This document shows positions 1-5,687 of a stretch of DNA of 7,842 nt, one piece after another. The position numbers and the translations under genes were made by a program. Positions within the stretch are counted from its first letter, which is position 1, and every line of letters starts with the position of its first letter. Source of the stretch: Dehalococcoidia bacterium LH_S1 (lineage in GTDB: Bacteria > Chloroflexota > Dehalococcoidia > SZUA-161 > SpSt-899); contig JAGXOF010000041.1 in the NCBI GenBank assembly GCA_023660035.1, positions 1 to 7,842 on the forward strand. Direction: 5' to 3'. The notes under the pieces are model-generated. The model saw only the letters and a program-made list of their open reading frames with translations. It was not told the origin of the DNA and made no database searches.

Positions 1-73
1 TAGAATATATTGAAAAGGAACTTGCTAAAATCCATAGCCCAGTGTTACCCATGTGCTCAGCCAGTACAAGTTC

Positions 74-103
74 TGGACTTCTTTATCCTTCCGCATTTAT
101 AAT
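74..103 (+). promoter_or_regulatory. candidate sigma-70 promoter for mutM
   Basis: A perfect -10 hexamer TATAAT lies at 98-103, with TGGACT (4 of 6 matches to TTGACA) at 74-79 and an 18-bp spacer. The -10 ends only 9 nt before the mutM ATG at 113, so transcription would start at or next to the start codon. No Shine-Dalgarno sequence precedes that ATG. The hexamers are seen directly; promoter activity is inferred. Confidence 0.5.
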
Positions 104-112
104 GTTAACGAA

Positions 113-934
113 ATGCCCGAATTACCAGATGTTGAGACAATAAAGAATGAGCTTTCCCCTCATGTAACGGGGCATCAGTTCACTGAGGTTGAGGTATTTC
201 AGGAGGGGGCGGTTCAGGAACTCTCGGCGCAGGAATTTAGCCGCAGGCTTGTCGGACAGACAATAGGGGATATAGGTCGCCGCGGCAAGTATATGCTCTT
301 CCGGCTCTCCGGCAAGGAAACCCTTATCATCCATCTGAGAATGACAGGGGTGCTTCTCCTGGAACCATCACCCCGCCCTTATAAGCACACAACTGCTATA
401 TTCCGCCTCGATGGTGGGGTCAACGTACATTTCATTGATCAGCGGAAGCTCGGATGGCTATGGCTGGTCGATGATGAGAGCGCGGTGACTGGCAAGCTGG
501 GGCCTGAGCCACTGGAGCCATCTTTCACCACAGCAACTTTACATAATATTGTAAATAAACGAAATATCCCGATAAAGGCCTTGCTTCTGGATCAGCACGC
601 CATAGCCGGGATAGGGAACATGTACACTGACGAAGCACTCTTCTACGCCAGAATCCACCCTTTGAAGAGGGCGAACACTCTTTCCAACAAAGAAATCAAA
701 CTCTTGCACGAAGGCATTATGGAGGTTTTGAAGAGGGGGATCAGGAACAAGGGGGCCAGCGTCGATACGTACCGTCTTCCCAATGGGCAAAGGGGCAGGG
801 CGCAAACCGAGTTCAACGTTGCCCACAGGCGCCGTGAACGCTGCTTTGTGTGTGGTTCCCCCATTGAGTGGGTAAAGATTGCCGGCAGGGGAACATGCTT
901 TTGCCCAAGTTGCCAACATAATGATACAATGTAA
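113..934 (+). CDS. mutM: formamidopyrimidine-DNA glycosylase (Fpg/MutM)
   Basis: This is a bifunctional DNA glycosylase/AP lyase that removes 8-oxoguanine and formamidopyrimidines in base excision repair. The 273-residue product has the normal family length. It begins MPELPDVETI, giving the catalytic Pro2 and Glu3 after Met removal. Lys59 in GRRGKY matches the conserved catalytic lysine. HLRMTG lies at 74-79, the helix-two-turn-helix around 156-183 includes GIGNMYTDEALF, and a C-terminal zinc finger uses Cys244, Cys247, Cys264 and Cys267 with Arg259 in the beta-hairpin. The ATG at 113 is chosen over an in-frame GTG at 53 because Pro2 must follow the initiator. The usual RRFG/RKFG wedge reads RKLG (112 onward), a Phe-to-Leu change at the lesion-intercalating position that may be lineage-typical. 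A repeat-like spacer separates it from the next gene. Confidence 0.97.
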   Translation: MPELPDVETIKNELSPHVTGHQFTEVEVFQEGAVQELSAQEFSRRLVGQTIGDIGRRGKYMLFRLSGKETLIIHLRMTGVLLLEPSPRPYKHTTAIFRLDGGVNVHFIDQRKLGWLWLVDDESAVTGKLGPEPLEPSFTTATLHNIVNKRNIPIKALLLDQHAIAGIGNMYTDEALFYARIHPLKRANTLSNKEIKLLHEGIMEVLKRGIRNKGASVDTYRLPNGQRGRAQTEFNVAHRRRERCFVCGSPIEWVKIAGRGTCFCPSCQHNDTM

Positions 935-961
935 TCCTCTGCTGAAGACAGGTATCCTCTA

Positions 962-1046
962 GGTGTCATTCTGGCCCGCCAAAGGCGGATGATATTGTTT
1001 GGAATTTCGTGCTTCGGTTTTCGAGTTTAGTCCGCCTATGGCGGAC
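962..1046. repeat. intergenic element with two GGCGG palindromes
   Basis: The mutM-phosphatase gap contains two hairpins of related sequence. The first is CCGCC-AAA-GGCGG at 976-988 (5-bp stem). The second is GTCCGCC-TAT-GGCGGAC at 1030-1046 (7-bp stem). They are separated by about 40 bp that includes TTCGTGCTTCGG. A TGTCATTCTG string starts at 963. The stems are seen directly. That this is a copy of a dispersed intergenic repeat is inferred from the repeated stem core and its position between genes. Neither hairpin is followed by a clear T-run, so neither looks like an intrinsic terminator. Confidence 0.5.
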
Positions 1047-1060
1047 GGCTTGTCCGGGTT

Positions 1061-1066
1061 AGGTGG
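1061..1066 (+). promoter_or_regulatory. ribosome binding site deciding the phosphatase start
   Basis: AGGTGG sits 7 nt before the ATG at 1074. It supports that start over the upstream in-frame ATG at 999, which would read through the palindromic repeat and add 25 residues with no family resemblance. Confidence 0.65.
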
Positions 1067-1073
1067 ATTGATT

Positions 1074-1865
1074 ATGAAGAAGGAAGAAATACAGGACCTG
1101 CTTGGCAAGGCTGAAAAGAAACTGAATGAAGAGCCGAACCTGATTGAATTGGGCCCCGGCCCCCTCATCTTCGTGGGGGATACCCACGGAGATCTCGAGG
1201 CCACACAGAAGGTCATTGACAAGTACCTGAGGCGGGAAAACACGCTTGTTTTCCTGGGCGACTACGTTGACCGCGGGCCGGCGTCTGCGGACAATATCAA
1301 TACCTTGCTATCGTTGAAGCTGGAAAACCCGAATAACCTATATTTGCTGATGGGGAATCATGAAGGTCGCCGTGCTATGGAATTTCACCCGGCGGATTTC
1401 TGGGACACACTGGATAGTAACCTGCGTGAGCACTATTCTCTGGTGCTGTCAAAGCTTCCTCTGGCCGTCTCCGCTTCCTGTGGTATTATTGGCTTGCACG
1501 GGGCCTTGCCCGATGTGGAGAGAATAGAGGACATAAATCAAATAAACTTTGGGGACAAGCAATGGCACCGGATAACTTGGGGCGACTGGCGGGAGAGCGA
1601 GGGCGATTACCTGGGAGAGGATATGTTTACAGGAAGGCCACAGTTCGGGCAGGGTTGGTTTGAGGGGATTATGGAAAAGGTCGGGAAGAATGTCCTTATC
1701 CGGTCACATCAGCCCGGTACGAGAGAGGCTATCTATGGAGGGCGGTGTATCACCATTTTTACCTCTTCAGCCTACCGGTCCCTCGTGCCTGATAGGACAA
1801 TTGCGCTAGCTGAGGAAGGGAAGGAAGTGAAGACGGTAGGAGATTTGAAGATCGAGGTTGTGTAG
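1074..1865 (+). CDS. PPP-family serine/threonine protein phosphatase-like metallophosphoesterase
   Basis: This is a calcineurin-like metallophosphoesterase of the PPP type, the class that includes PP1/PP2A, archaeal PP1 and lambda phosphatase. It is expected to be a cytoplasmic phosphomonoesterase with a two-metal centre. In the 263-residue product the signatures occur in order: GDTHGD (35-40), GDYVDRG (62-68), GNHE (94-97), LHGALPD (141-147) and a late metal-ligand histidine in RSHQPG (210-215). Order and spacing match a complete single-domain enzyme. There is no signal peptide or membrane segment, so it is cytoplasmic. The usual HGG after the fourth motif reads HGA. An acidic and aromatic stretch (about 162-200) lies between catalytic blocks. 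Its stop codon is immediately followed by the start of the tatD relic, indicating one transcript. Its substrate (phosphoprotein, nucleotide or other) cannot be read from sequence. Confidence 0.87.
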   Translation: MKKEEIQDLLGKAEKKLNEEPNLIELGPGPLIFVGDTHGDLEATQKVIDKYLRRENTLVFLGDYVDRGPASADNINTLLSLKLENPNNLYLLMGNHEGRRAMEFHPADFWDTLDSNLREHYSLVLSKLPLAVSASCGIIGLHGALPDVERIEDINQINFGDKQWHRITWGDWRESEGDYLGEDMFTGRPQFGQGWFEGIMEKVGKNVLIRSHQPGTREAIYGGRCITIFTSSAYRSLVPDRTIALAEEGKEVKTVGDLKIEVV

Positions 1866-2430
1866 ATGTACAAATTGATAGACGCTCACGCATACCTTGA
1901 TGAGATAAAAGATTTGGACCAGGCGATTGAGCGGGCGTGGGATTGCGGCTTGGTTGGCATTGTAGCGATGGGTGTTAACTACGATTCGAATAATCGGGTA
2001 CTGGAGATCGCTGAGAAATATAGCTCGCTGGTATTTCCGGCACTTGGCTGCCATCCAGGAGACTTGCCGGAGACGACCGGTGAGGTAGAGCGCAATTTGC
2101 GCTTCATAGAGGATAATATAGGGCTGGATTATCATAAGAAGGTGGTAGAGCAGGCGAGCAAGGATACGCAGAAGCAGGTGTTGGGACAGGCCTTGCAGAT
2201 AGCAAGGCGCTACGGTAAGCCGGCCTCGTCCATTCACGCTATGCCTGGCGGGATTGCCTGACTTGCGTTCAGGAGTCACAGGTAGAACGGGGGGTCACAA
2301 TGCTGAACTCGCGGATGTGGCGAACGTGGTGCTGAACTCGGTAGCACAGTTGAAAGAAGTGGAGCCAGCTGTTGTAGCTGAGAGGGCCACTGCCAACGCA
2401 CTCGCTTTCTTGGGGATAAGATCGGATTAG
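1866..2430 (+). pseudogene. tatD: decayed TatD-family metal-dependent hydrolase
   Basis: TatD proteins are TIM-barrel metal-dependent deoxyribonucleases of about 255 residues. Here the similarity is spread over three reading frames. The first frame (ATG at 1866, stop at 2259-2261, 131 codons) has LIDAHAYLDE in place of the usual DxHxHLD, then ALGCHPGDL and IGLDYHKK, and stops shortly after SIHA. The second frame (about 2243-2296) continues as AWRDCL and on to VERGV. The third frame (about 2293-2430) supplies the TatD C-terminus: HNAELADVANVV, then EPAVVAERATANALAFLGI. The GE before IGLD, normally carrying a metal-ligand glutamate, is missing. Roughly 65-70 residues of barrel are absent overall. 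With a missing ligand, a small deletion and a large deletion, catalytic activity is very unlikely. A short truncated peptide could still be made. Confidence 0.85.
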
Positions 2431-2727
2431 ATGCGAATGAGCAAGCGAGTTTCGGGTCTACTCTACTTTTCAATCGTTTTCGTACCATATGCTGTGCTTG
2501 TGGCTGTTACTGCCTGCTGCTATCCGCCGTCTTCGGAAAGCTCTTCTGGATTGCCTGGAATGTTGATCTGGGTCCCTGCTATTATTTCCTCGATACTCCC
2601 GATCACTTATGGCATATTAGTATTTGGATTCCGGGAACATCTTAAACTGGTGTATGGGCTCCTGGTCGGTTTTTGGATGGCTATTGCCTTGCTCGGGCTC
2701 GCAGGCATGGTGTATTTGATAGCTTAG
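2431..2727 (+). CDS. small three-helix membrane protein, unknown function
   Basis: I do not recognise a family. The 98-residue product is strongly hydrophobic, with three likely membrane helices at about residues 8-30, 43-66 and 73-97. A short Ser/Pro-rich loop (31-42, with CCYPPSSES before it) joins helices 1 and 2, and a charged turn FREHLK joins helices 2 and 3. The basic start MRMSKR suggests a cytoplasmic N-terminus. The ATG begins directly after the stop of the tatD relic's last frame (2428-2430), which suggests it was once translationally coupled to intact tatD. No good Shine-Dalgarno sequence of its own is visible. A second ATG at codon 3 is an equally possible start. It ends by overlapping the ispH stop codon on the other strand. 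The hydrophobic periodicity makes it more credible than a random ORF, but expression is uncertain. Confidence 0.6.
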   Translation: MRMSKRVSGLLYFSIVFVPYAVLVAVTACCYPPSSESSSGLPGMLIWVPAIISSILPITYGILVFGFREHLKLVYGLLVGFWMAIALLGLAGMVYLIA

Positions 2728-3566
2728 GGATCAAAAGACTTGATCTTGTCAACAACCTCATGAATAACCCAATCCGGGGTGGAAGCCCCTGCTGTAATTC
2801 CAACATGATTTTTGCCGTAGAGTTTGGGAAGGTCGAGTTCCTCCGCCCTTTCGATGTGCCATGTCTCGACGCCTACGGAGGAGCATATCTCGGCCAGTCG
2901 CTTAGTGTTTGCGCTTTCATATCCTCCGATGACCACCATTAGATCTACCTTTGCTGCCAACTCCAGAGCCGCCGCTTGCCGTTTCGCAGTGGCGTCACAT
3001 ATGGTGTTGTAAACACGGATCTCGGACATAGAAGCGATATCTGATTTCAAAAGTTGGGATATAAAATCGGCGAACTGGTCCTCCCTCTGCGTGGTTTGTG
3101 AGAGAATACCCAGTTGGGAAGGGGGCGTTTTGAGGTTGGCAGCATTAAGGGTTGCGAGGGCGTTCTCTCCCGCCCATGACAACAATCCCTCCACTTCCGT
3201 GTGGTCAAACTCACCGAACACTATTACCGTGAATCCTTCTTTATGTAGTTTCTGAGCTGCTTTTTGGGCCTTACGTACTATCGGGCATGTGGCATCAACA
3301 AGGTCCAGATTACGGGAATTGATTTCGGTGATGGTCTCTTTCCCTACTCCGTGTGAAGGGACGAGCACAGCGCCTTCGCGTACATCATTAAGGTTCTGCA
3401 CTATGCGCATTCCTTGGGATGAAAGTGAACTAACCACCTGTCTATTGTGGACAATTGCTCCCAGGCTCGCGAGTTGATCTCTTTTTTCAACTGCGTCTTC
3501 AGCGATATTAATTGCCCTTCTAACTCCGAAGCAGAATCCCATCTCACGAGCTAACTCGATTTCCAT
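2724..3566 (-). CDS. ispH: 4-hydroxy-3-methylbut-2-enyl diphosphate reductase (IspH/LytB)
   Basis: IspH is the iron-sulfur enzyme of the last MEP-pathway step, converting HMBPP to IPP and DMAPP. The 280-residue product shows the three cluster cysteines: Cys12 in GFCFGVRRA, Cys94 in DATCPIVRKA and Cys190 in NTICDATAKRQ. Substrate-pocket residues are present: His40 (IVHNRQVV), His72 (PSHGVG), His122 and Glu124 (DHTEVEG), the SAN triad at 218-220, and Ser262 in TAGASTPDW. It is a stand-alone single-domain form without the S1-domain fusion found in some clostridia. The ATG at 3566 is preceded by GAAAGGG at a 6-nt spacing. It lies 104 bp downstream of plsC on the same strand, across a strong inverted repeat. 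Its stop overlaps the stop of the converging membrane-protein gene. Confidence 0.97.
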   Translation of the reverse strand: MEIELAREMGFCFGVRRAINIAEDAVEKRDQLASLGAIVHNRQVVSSLSSQGMRIVQNLNDVREGAVLVPSHGVGKETITEINSRNLDLVDATCPIVRKAQKAAQKLHKEGFTVIVFGEFDHTEVEGLLSWAGENALATLNAANLKTPPSQLGILSQTTQREDQFADFISQLLKSDIASMSEIRVYNTICDATAKRQAAALELAAKVDLMVVIGGYESANTKRLAEICSSVGVETWHIERAEELDLPKLYGKNHVGITAGASTPDWVIHEVVDKIKSFDP

Positions 3567-3602
3567 GCGTTACCCTTTCTTTGAGGTTCTTGCAAACCCG
3601 AA

Positions 3603-3628
3603 ATGACAACTATGCACCTGCATGTCAT
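3603..3628 (-). promoter_or_regulatory. second, overlapping hairpin upstream of ispH
   Basis: ATGAC (3603-3607) can pair with GTCAT (3624-3628), and ATGCA (3612-3616) with TGCAT (3619-3623), giving an interrupted 10-bp stem. It shares bases 3622-3628 with the larger inverted repeat next to it, so the two RNA folds exclude each other. The pairing is seen; a regulatory role is inferred only. Confidence 0.3.
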
Positions 3629-3652
3629 GCTGAACTCGATTCAGCATGACAT
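3622..3652. repeat. perfect 13-bp inverted repeat in the plsC-ispH gap
   Basis: The left arm ATGTCATGCTGAA (3622-3634) is perfectly complementary to TTCAGCATGACAT (3640-3652), with a 5-nt loop CTCGA. On the minus strand it lies after plsC and about 56 nt before the ispH ATG. No T-run follows on either strand, so it is not a classic intrinsic terminator. It could be a dispersed palindromic repeat, an mRNA-processing or stabilising hairpin between two cistrons, or a protein-binding site. The 13-bp perfection in an otherwise non-coding gap is well beyond chance. Confidence 0.75.
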
Positions 3653-3670
3653 TTGTGGGCACCCTAGCTT

Positions 3671-4306
3671 TTACCAATAGTCTCCATAAATCCCTTGGTA
3701 TTCTTTGGGTAATAGTTCAGCTATCCGGTACATGATATGGTTGCTTACCTCGATTAATCTCTCCCTTTCCAGTTTACCTGTGCTCTTGGGGGAGGAGAAG
3801 GGTTTGCCTATACTTACGGTAATTCTGGGACGCCGGAGGACGAGTCCAATGCCATCGATTTGCTCGCTACCAGTGATTCCGACAGGCAAAACTGGCGCAC
3901 CGGAGCGGAGTGCGATCAGGGCAGAGCCAAAATCTGCTTTTCCCATGCGGTGATCGGGGCTTCTCTTTCCCTCGGGGAGCATGCATAGAGCCTTGCCACT
4001 CTCGAGAGTCCCGATAGCCTGCCGGAGGGCCTGTCTGTCCGGTACGCCCCTGCGCACAGGAAAAGCTCCAAAGGCGCGAACGAATGCTCTTCCCCGGGAA
4101 TTGAAAAGCTCTTGCTTGGCCATGAAGAAGAGCCTTCGGGGAATGCTTGCACTGAGAAGGGGGGGGTCGGGCAGGTTCAAATGATTGGCCACCACTATCA
4201 GAGGGCCGTTTTGGGGGACGTTCTCCTTTCCGGAGACATGCCATCGGGTAAACGATATGAGAAGGGACTTCATAGTGCCGGTGGCGAGAACGTAGAATGG
4301 TAGCAT
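3671..4306 (-). CDS. plsC: 1-acyl-sn-glycerol-3-phosphate acyltransferase (PlsC)
   Basis: PlsC acylates the sn-2 position of lysophosphatidic acid to form phosphatidic acid at the inner face of the membrane. The 211-residue product carries the acyltransferase blocks in order. The HX4D box is NHLNLPD (His42, Asp47). Block II is AFPVRRG (81-87), which binds glycerol phosphate. Block III is LPEGKRS (110-116), a variant of FPEGTRS. Block IV is APVLPVGITG (137-146). The hydrophobic N-terminus (about 1-20), ending in WHVSGKENVP, fits the amphipathic membrane-contact segment of the family and supports the ATG at 4306 over the internal Met12. Length is normal for short bacterial PlsC proteins. It is the first gene of a minus-strand pair with ispH and diverges from tmk. 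Acyl-donor preference (acyl-ACP or acyl-CoA) cannot be read from sequence. Confidence 0.93.
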   Translation of the reverse strand: MLPFYVLATGTMKSLLISFTRWHVSGKENVPQNGPLIVVANHLNLPDPPLLSASIPRRLFFMAKQELFNSRGRAFVRAFGAFPVRRGVPDRQALRQAIGTLESGKALCMLPEGKRSPDHRMGKADFGSALIALRSGAPVLPVGITGSEQIDGIGLVLRRPRITVSIGKPFSSPKSTGKLERERLIEVSNHIMYRIAELLPKEYQGIYGDYW

Positions 4307-4329
4307 GATTAACTCTAACTTGTCATACG

Positions 4330-4338
4330 ATTATACCA
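4330..4338 (-). promoter_or_regulatory. extended -10 promoter for plsC
   Basis: On the minus strand TGG-TATAAT occupies 4338-4330, a perfect -10 hexamer with the TGn extension. No good -35 hexamer is present at 16-18 bp, which the extended -10 could compensate. A start near 4323 would give a leader of about 17 nt before the ATG at 4306. The sequence is seen; activity is inferred. Confidence 0.5.
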
Positions 4339-4364
4339 TAATTGCCCAGGGTTGAGGCCAGCAC

Positions 4365-4393
4365 TTGACTCAAATGTGTCCTTCCTGTAACCT
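4365..4393 (+). promoter_or_regulatory. candidate sigma-70 promoter for tmk
   Basis: TTGACT (5 of 6 matches) at 4365-4370 is followed, after exactly 17 bp, by TAACCT (3 of 6) at 4388-4393. This would place the transcript start near 4400, about 20 nt before the tmk ATG. The -10 is weak, so confidence is moderate. Confidence 0.4.
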
Positions 4394-4420
4394 AGCCGCG
4401 TAAGTCTTGGAATCGGTAAA

Positions 4421-5041
4421 ATGGGTTTTTTCATACTTTTTGAAGGTATTGAGGGGTGTGGTAAAACAACGCAGGCGAGAATGCTCGCCCGCCGCCTCTC
4501 GGAGTCTGCGTCTCCCGCGACCTTCGTGCAGGAACCAGGAGGTACTGCGACCGGCAAAGCGGTTAGGAGGCTCCTTAAACACAGGATAGAAGTGCAGATG
4601 AATCCTGTAACCGAGCTTCTCCTCTTTGCTGCGTCTCGTGCCCAACTGGTTGAAGAAATTATCCGCCCGGCTTTGAATGAGGACTGCGTCGTCGTGTGTG
4701 ACCGATATGTGCAGTCGACACTGGCTTACCAGGGTTATGGGCGGGAGCTGGACCTCCAGATGGTGCAAAAGGTTAATGATGTTGCTACGCGTGGCCTCTC
4801 TCCGGATCTCATAATCCTGCTGGACCTTGATGTTGAAAGAGGCCTTCAGAGAAAGGGTGAAGCGGCGGCAACAGACAGGTTCGAGAGGGAAGATGTGGAA
4901 TTCCACTCTCGTGTGAGGGGGGGGTATCTGGAGATGGCGCGGTCGGATCCTGAGAGATGGTTTGTAATTGACGCTAATAAACCCAGAGCGAGGATACATG
5001 ATACGGTATGGGAACTGGTGCAGGGATTGATTTGTAGATAG
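4421..5041 (+). CDS. tmk: thymidylate kinase (dTMP kinase)
   Basis: Tmk phosphorylates dTMP to dTDP with ATP, the step leading to dTTP. The 206-residue product is full length. The P-loop is GIEGCGKTT (9-17) with Lys15, where many homologues have Ser at the Cys13 position. The dTMP-binding block QEPGGT is at 37-42, with RRLL following at 49-52. The DRY triad is Asp94-Arg95-Tyr96, leading into STLAYQGYGREL (99-110). The LID-region motif TDRFERE is at 151-157, followed by FHSRVRGGYLEMA. The ATG at 4421 gives the expected short lead before the first beta strand; no strong Shine-Dalgarno sequence is seen. It is transcribed alone on the plus strand, divergent from plsC and facing a pseudogene. The usual REPGGT block starts with Gln rather than Arg here, a mild deviation. 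Confidence 0.96.
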   Translation: MGFFILFEGIEGCGKTTQARMLARRLSESASPATFVQEPGGTATGKAVRRLLKHRIEVQMNPVTELLLFAASRAQLVEEIIRPALNEDCVVVCDRYVQSTLAYQGYGRELDLQMVQKVNDVATRGLSPDLIILLDLDVERGLQRKGEAAATDRFEREDVEFHSRVRGGYLEMARSDPERWFVIDANKPRARIHDTVWELVQGLICR

Positions 5042-5071
5042 AGCTCGCTTATCATATCGGTTTCGACAGAG

Positions 5072-5615
5072 CCAATCTATTTGAACAATAGAATCCCAGT
5101 TTGCCACTTTGTCTCGGGAAACATAAACCTCGGCTTGTAGTACTACGCCAAAAGGAGTAACCCCAGCATTTACCCCCATCATCTTTGCTATCATGCTATT
5201 AACGCCATCAGCGCCGACTAAGACGCAGGCTGTAAGAGTTTCTCCCGATGCTCGGACACTGACTTCCTTAGAGGTCACCTCTACCTGGTTAACCTTATGA
5301 CCATCAAGTACTGCCGCGCCAGCCTCCTGAGCTTTATGAGCAAGGAAGTGATCGAACCTGTCGCGCATCACCATGTAAATTAATGGCTGATCATGTAATT
5401 TCATTCCTCTACTTTGAAACTGGTAAGTGGCCCTTACCCCAAAGATCGTCCCTTCCACTACAGAATCAATAGTGAAATCAAGCAGTGTTGCAGCTTTATA
5501 AGTAATGCCCCCCCTAAGGCTTATATGGAGGCTGCTTTTCTTTAGCTCGGGAATATATAAGCGGTAAGTAAACCTACGACACTTCACTGAGCCTCGACAG
5601 AATGCCTACTATCGC
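5072..5615 (-). pseudogene. remnant of a geranylgeranyl-reductase-family FAD oxidoreductase
   Basis: The family are FAD enzymes of about 390-400 residues that reduce polyprenyl groups of lipids or quinones. An uninterrupted segment (about 5072-5513) encodes GGITYKAATLLDF, YMVMRDRFDHFLAHKAQEAG, then VLVGADGVNS and EAEVYVS-like sequence ending in VQIDW: the family's conserved middle, including the second FAD motif. Upstream of it the similarity moves to another frame. QPPYKP at 5517-5534 is followed by a stop (5514-5516) where PYKPCGGG is expected, so the active-site-region Cys is lost. The switch lies at a run of seven G (5508-5514, minus strand). A further stop is at 5574-5576, and AIVG (5604-5615) is the only trace of the N-terminal GxGxxG motif. 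The C-terminal half is absent; tmk begins there on the opposite strand. Not functional. The distal part of the original gene appears deleted. Confidence 0.8.
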
Positions 5616-5687
5616 GCAATTGGACACTTCAAAATAGACAAAGGCTGTCCAGCGTTCTGTCCCCCATTATCTTGGGTTCGTAAGACA
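5616..5687. other. non-coding gap with repeated TGTCC/GGACA motifs
   Basis: Between the reductase remnant and the mog stop codon are TGGACA (5621-5626), a TAGACA, CTGTCCAG and CTGTCCCC in close succession. TGGACA and TGTCCA (5646-5651) form a 6-bp inverted repeat around a 19-nt loop. Such motifs resemble insertion-sequence ends, but no transposase sequence is present. I see no gene and no convincing terminator for mog. Confidence 0.3.

Noticed and set aside
53..112. GTG at 53 as an extended mutM start
   Set aside because: The Fpg mechanism needs Pro2 directly after the initiator Met, which only the ATG at 113 provides.
3..143. Open frame from the left edge that could be the 3' end of an upstream gene overlapping mutM
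   Set aside because: Only 46 codons, no recognisable family motif, and the second half overlaps the mutM promoter and start. It may be chance.
976..1046. Intrinsic terminator for mutM
   Set aside because: The stems are short and not followed by a T-run, and paired palindromes fit a repeat element better.
2301..3638. The 11-mer TGCTGAACTCG occurs at 2301, 2330 and 3628
   Set aside because: The first two copies are explained as coding sequence of the tatD relic (AEL and LNS contexts) in different frames. No longer shared flank exists, so a repeat family is not supported by this alone.
4370..5071. Continuation of the minus-strand frame of the reductase remnant across tmk
   Set aside because: This part is the antisense shadow of tmk. 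The family similarity stops near 5072.
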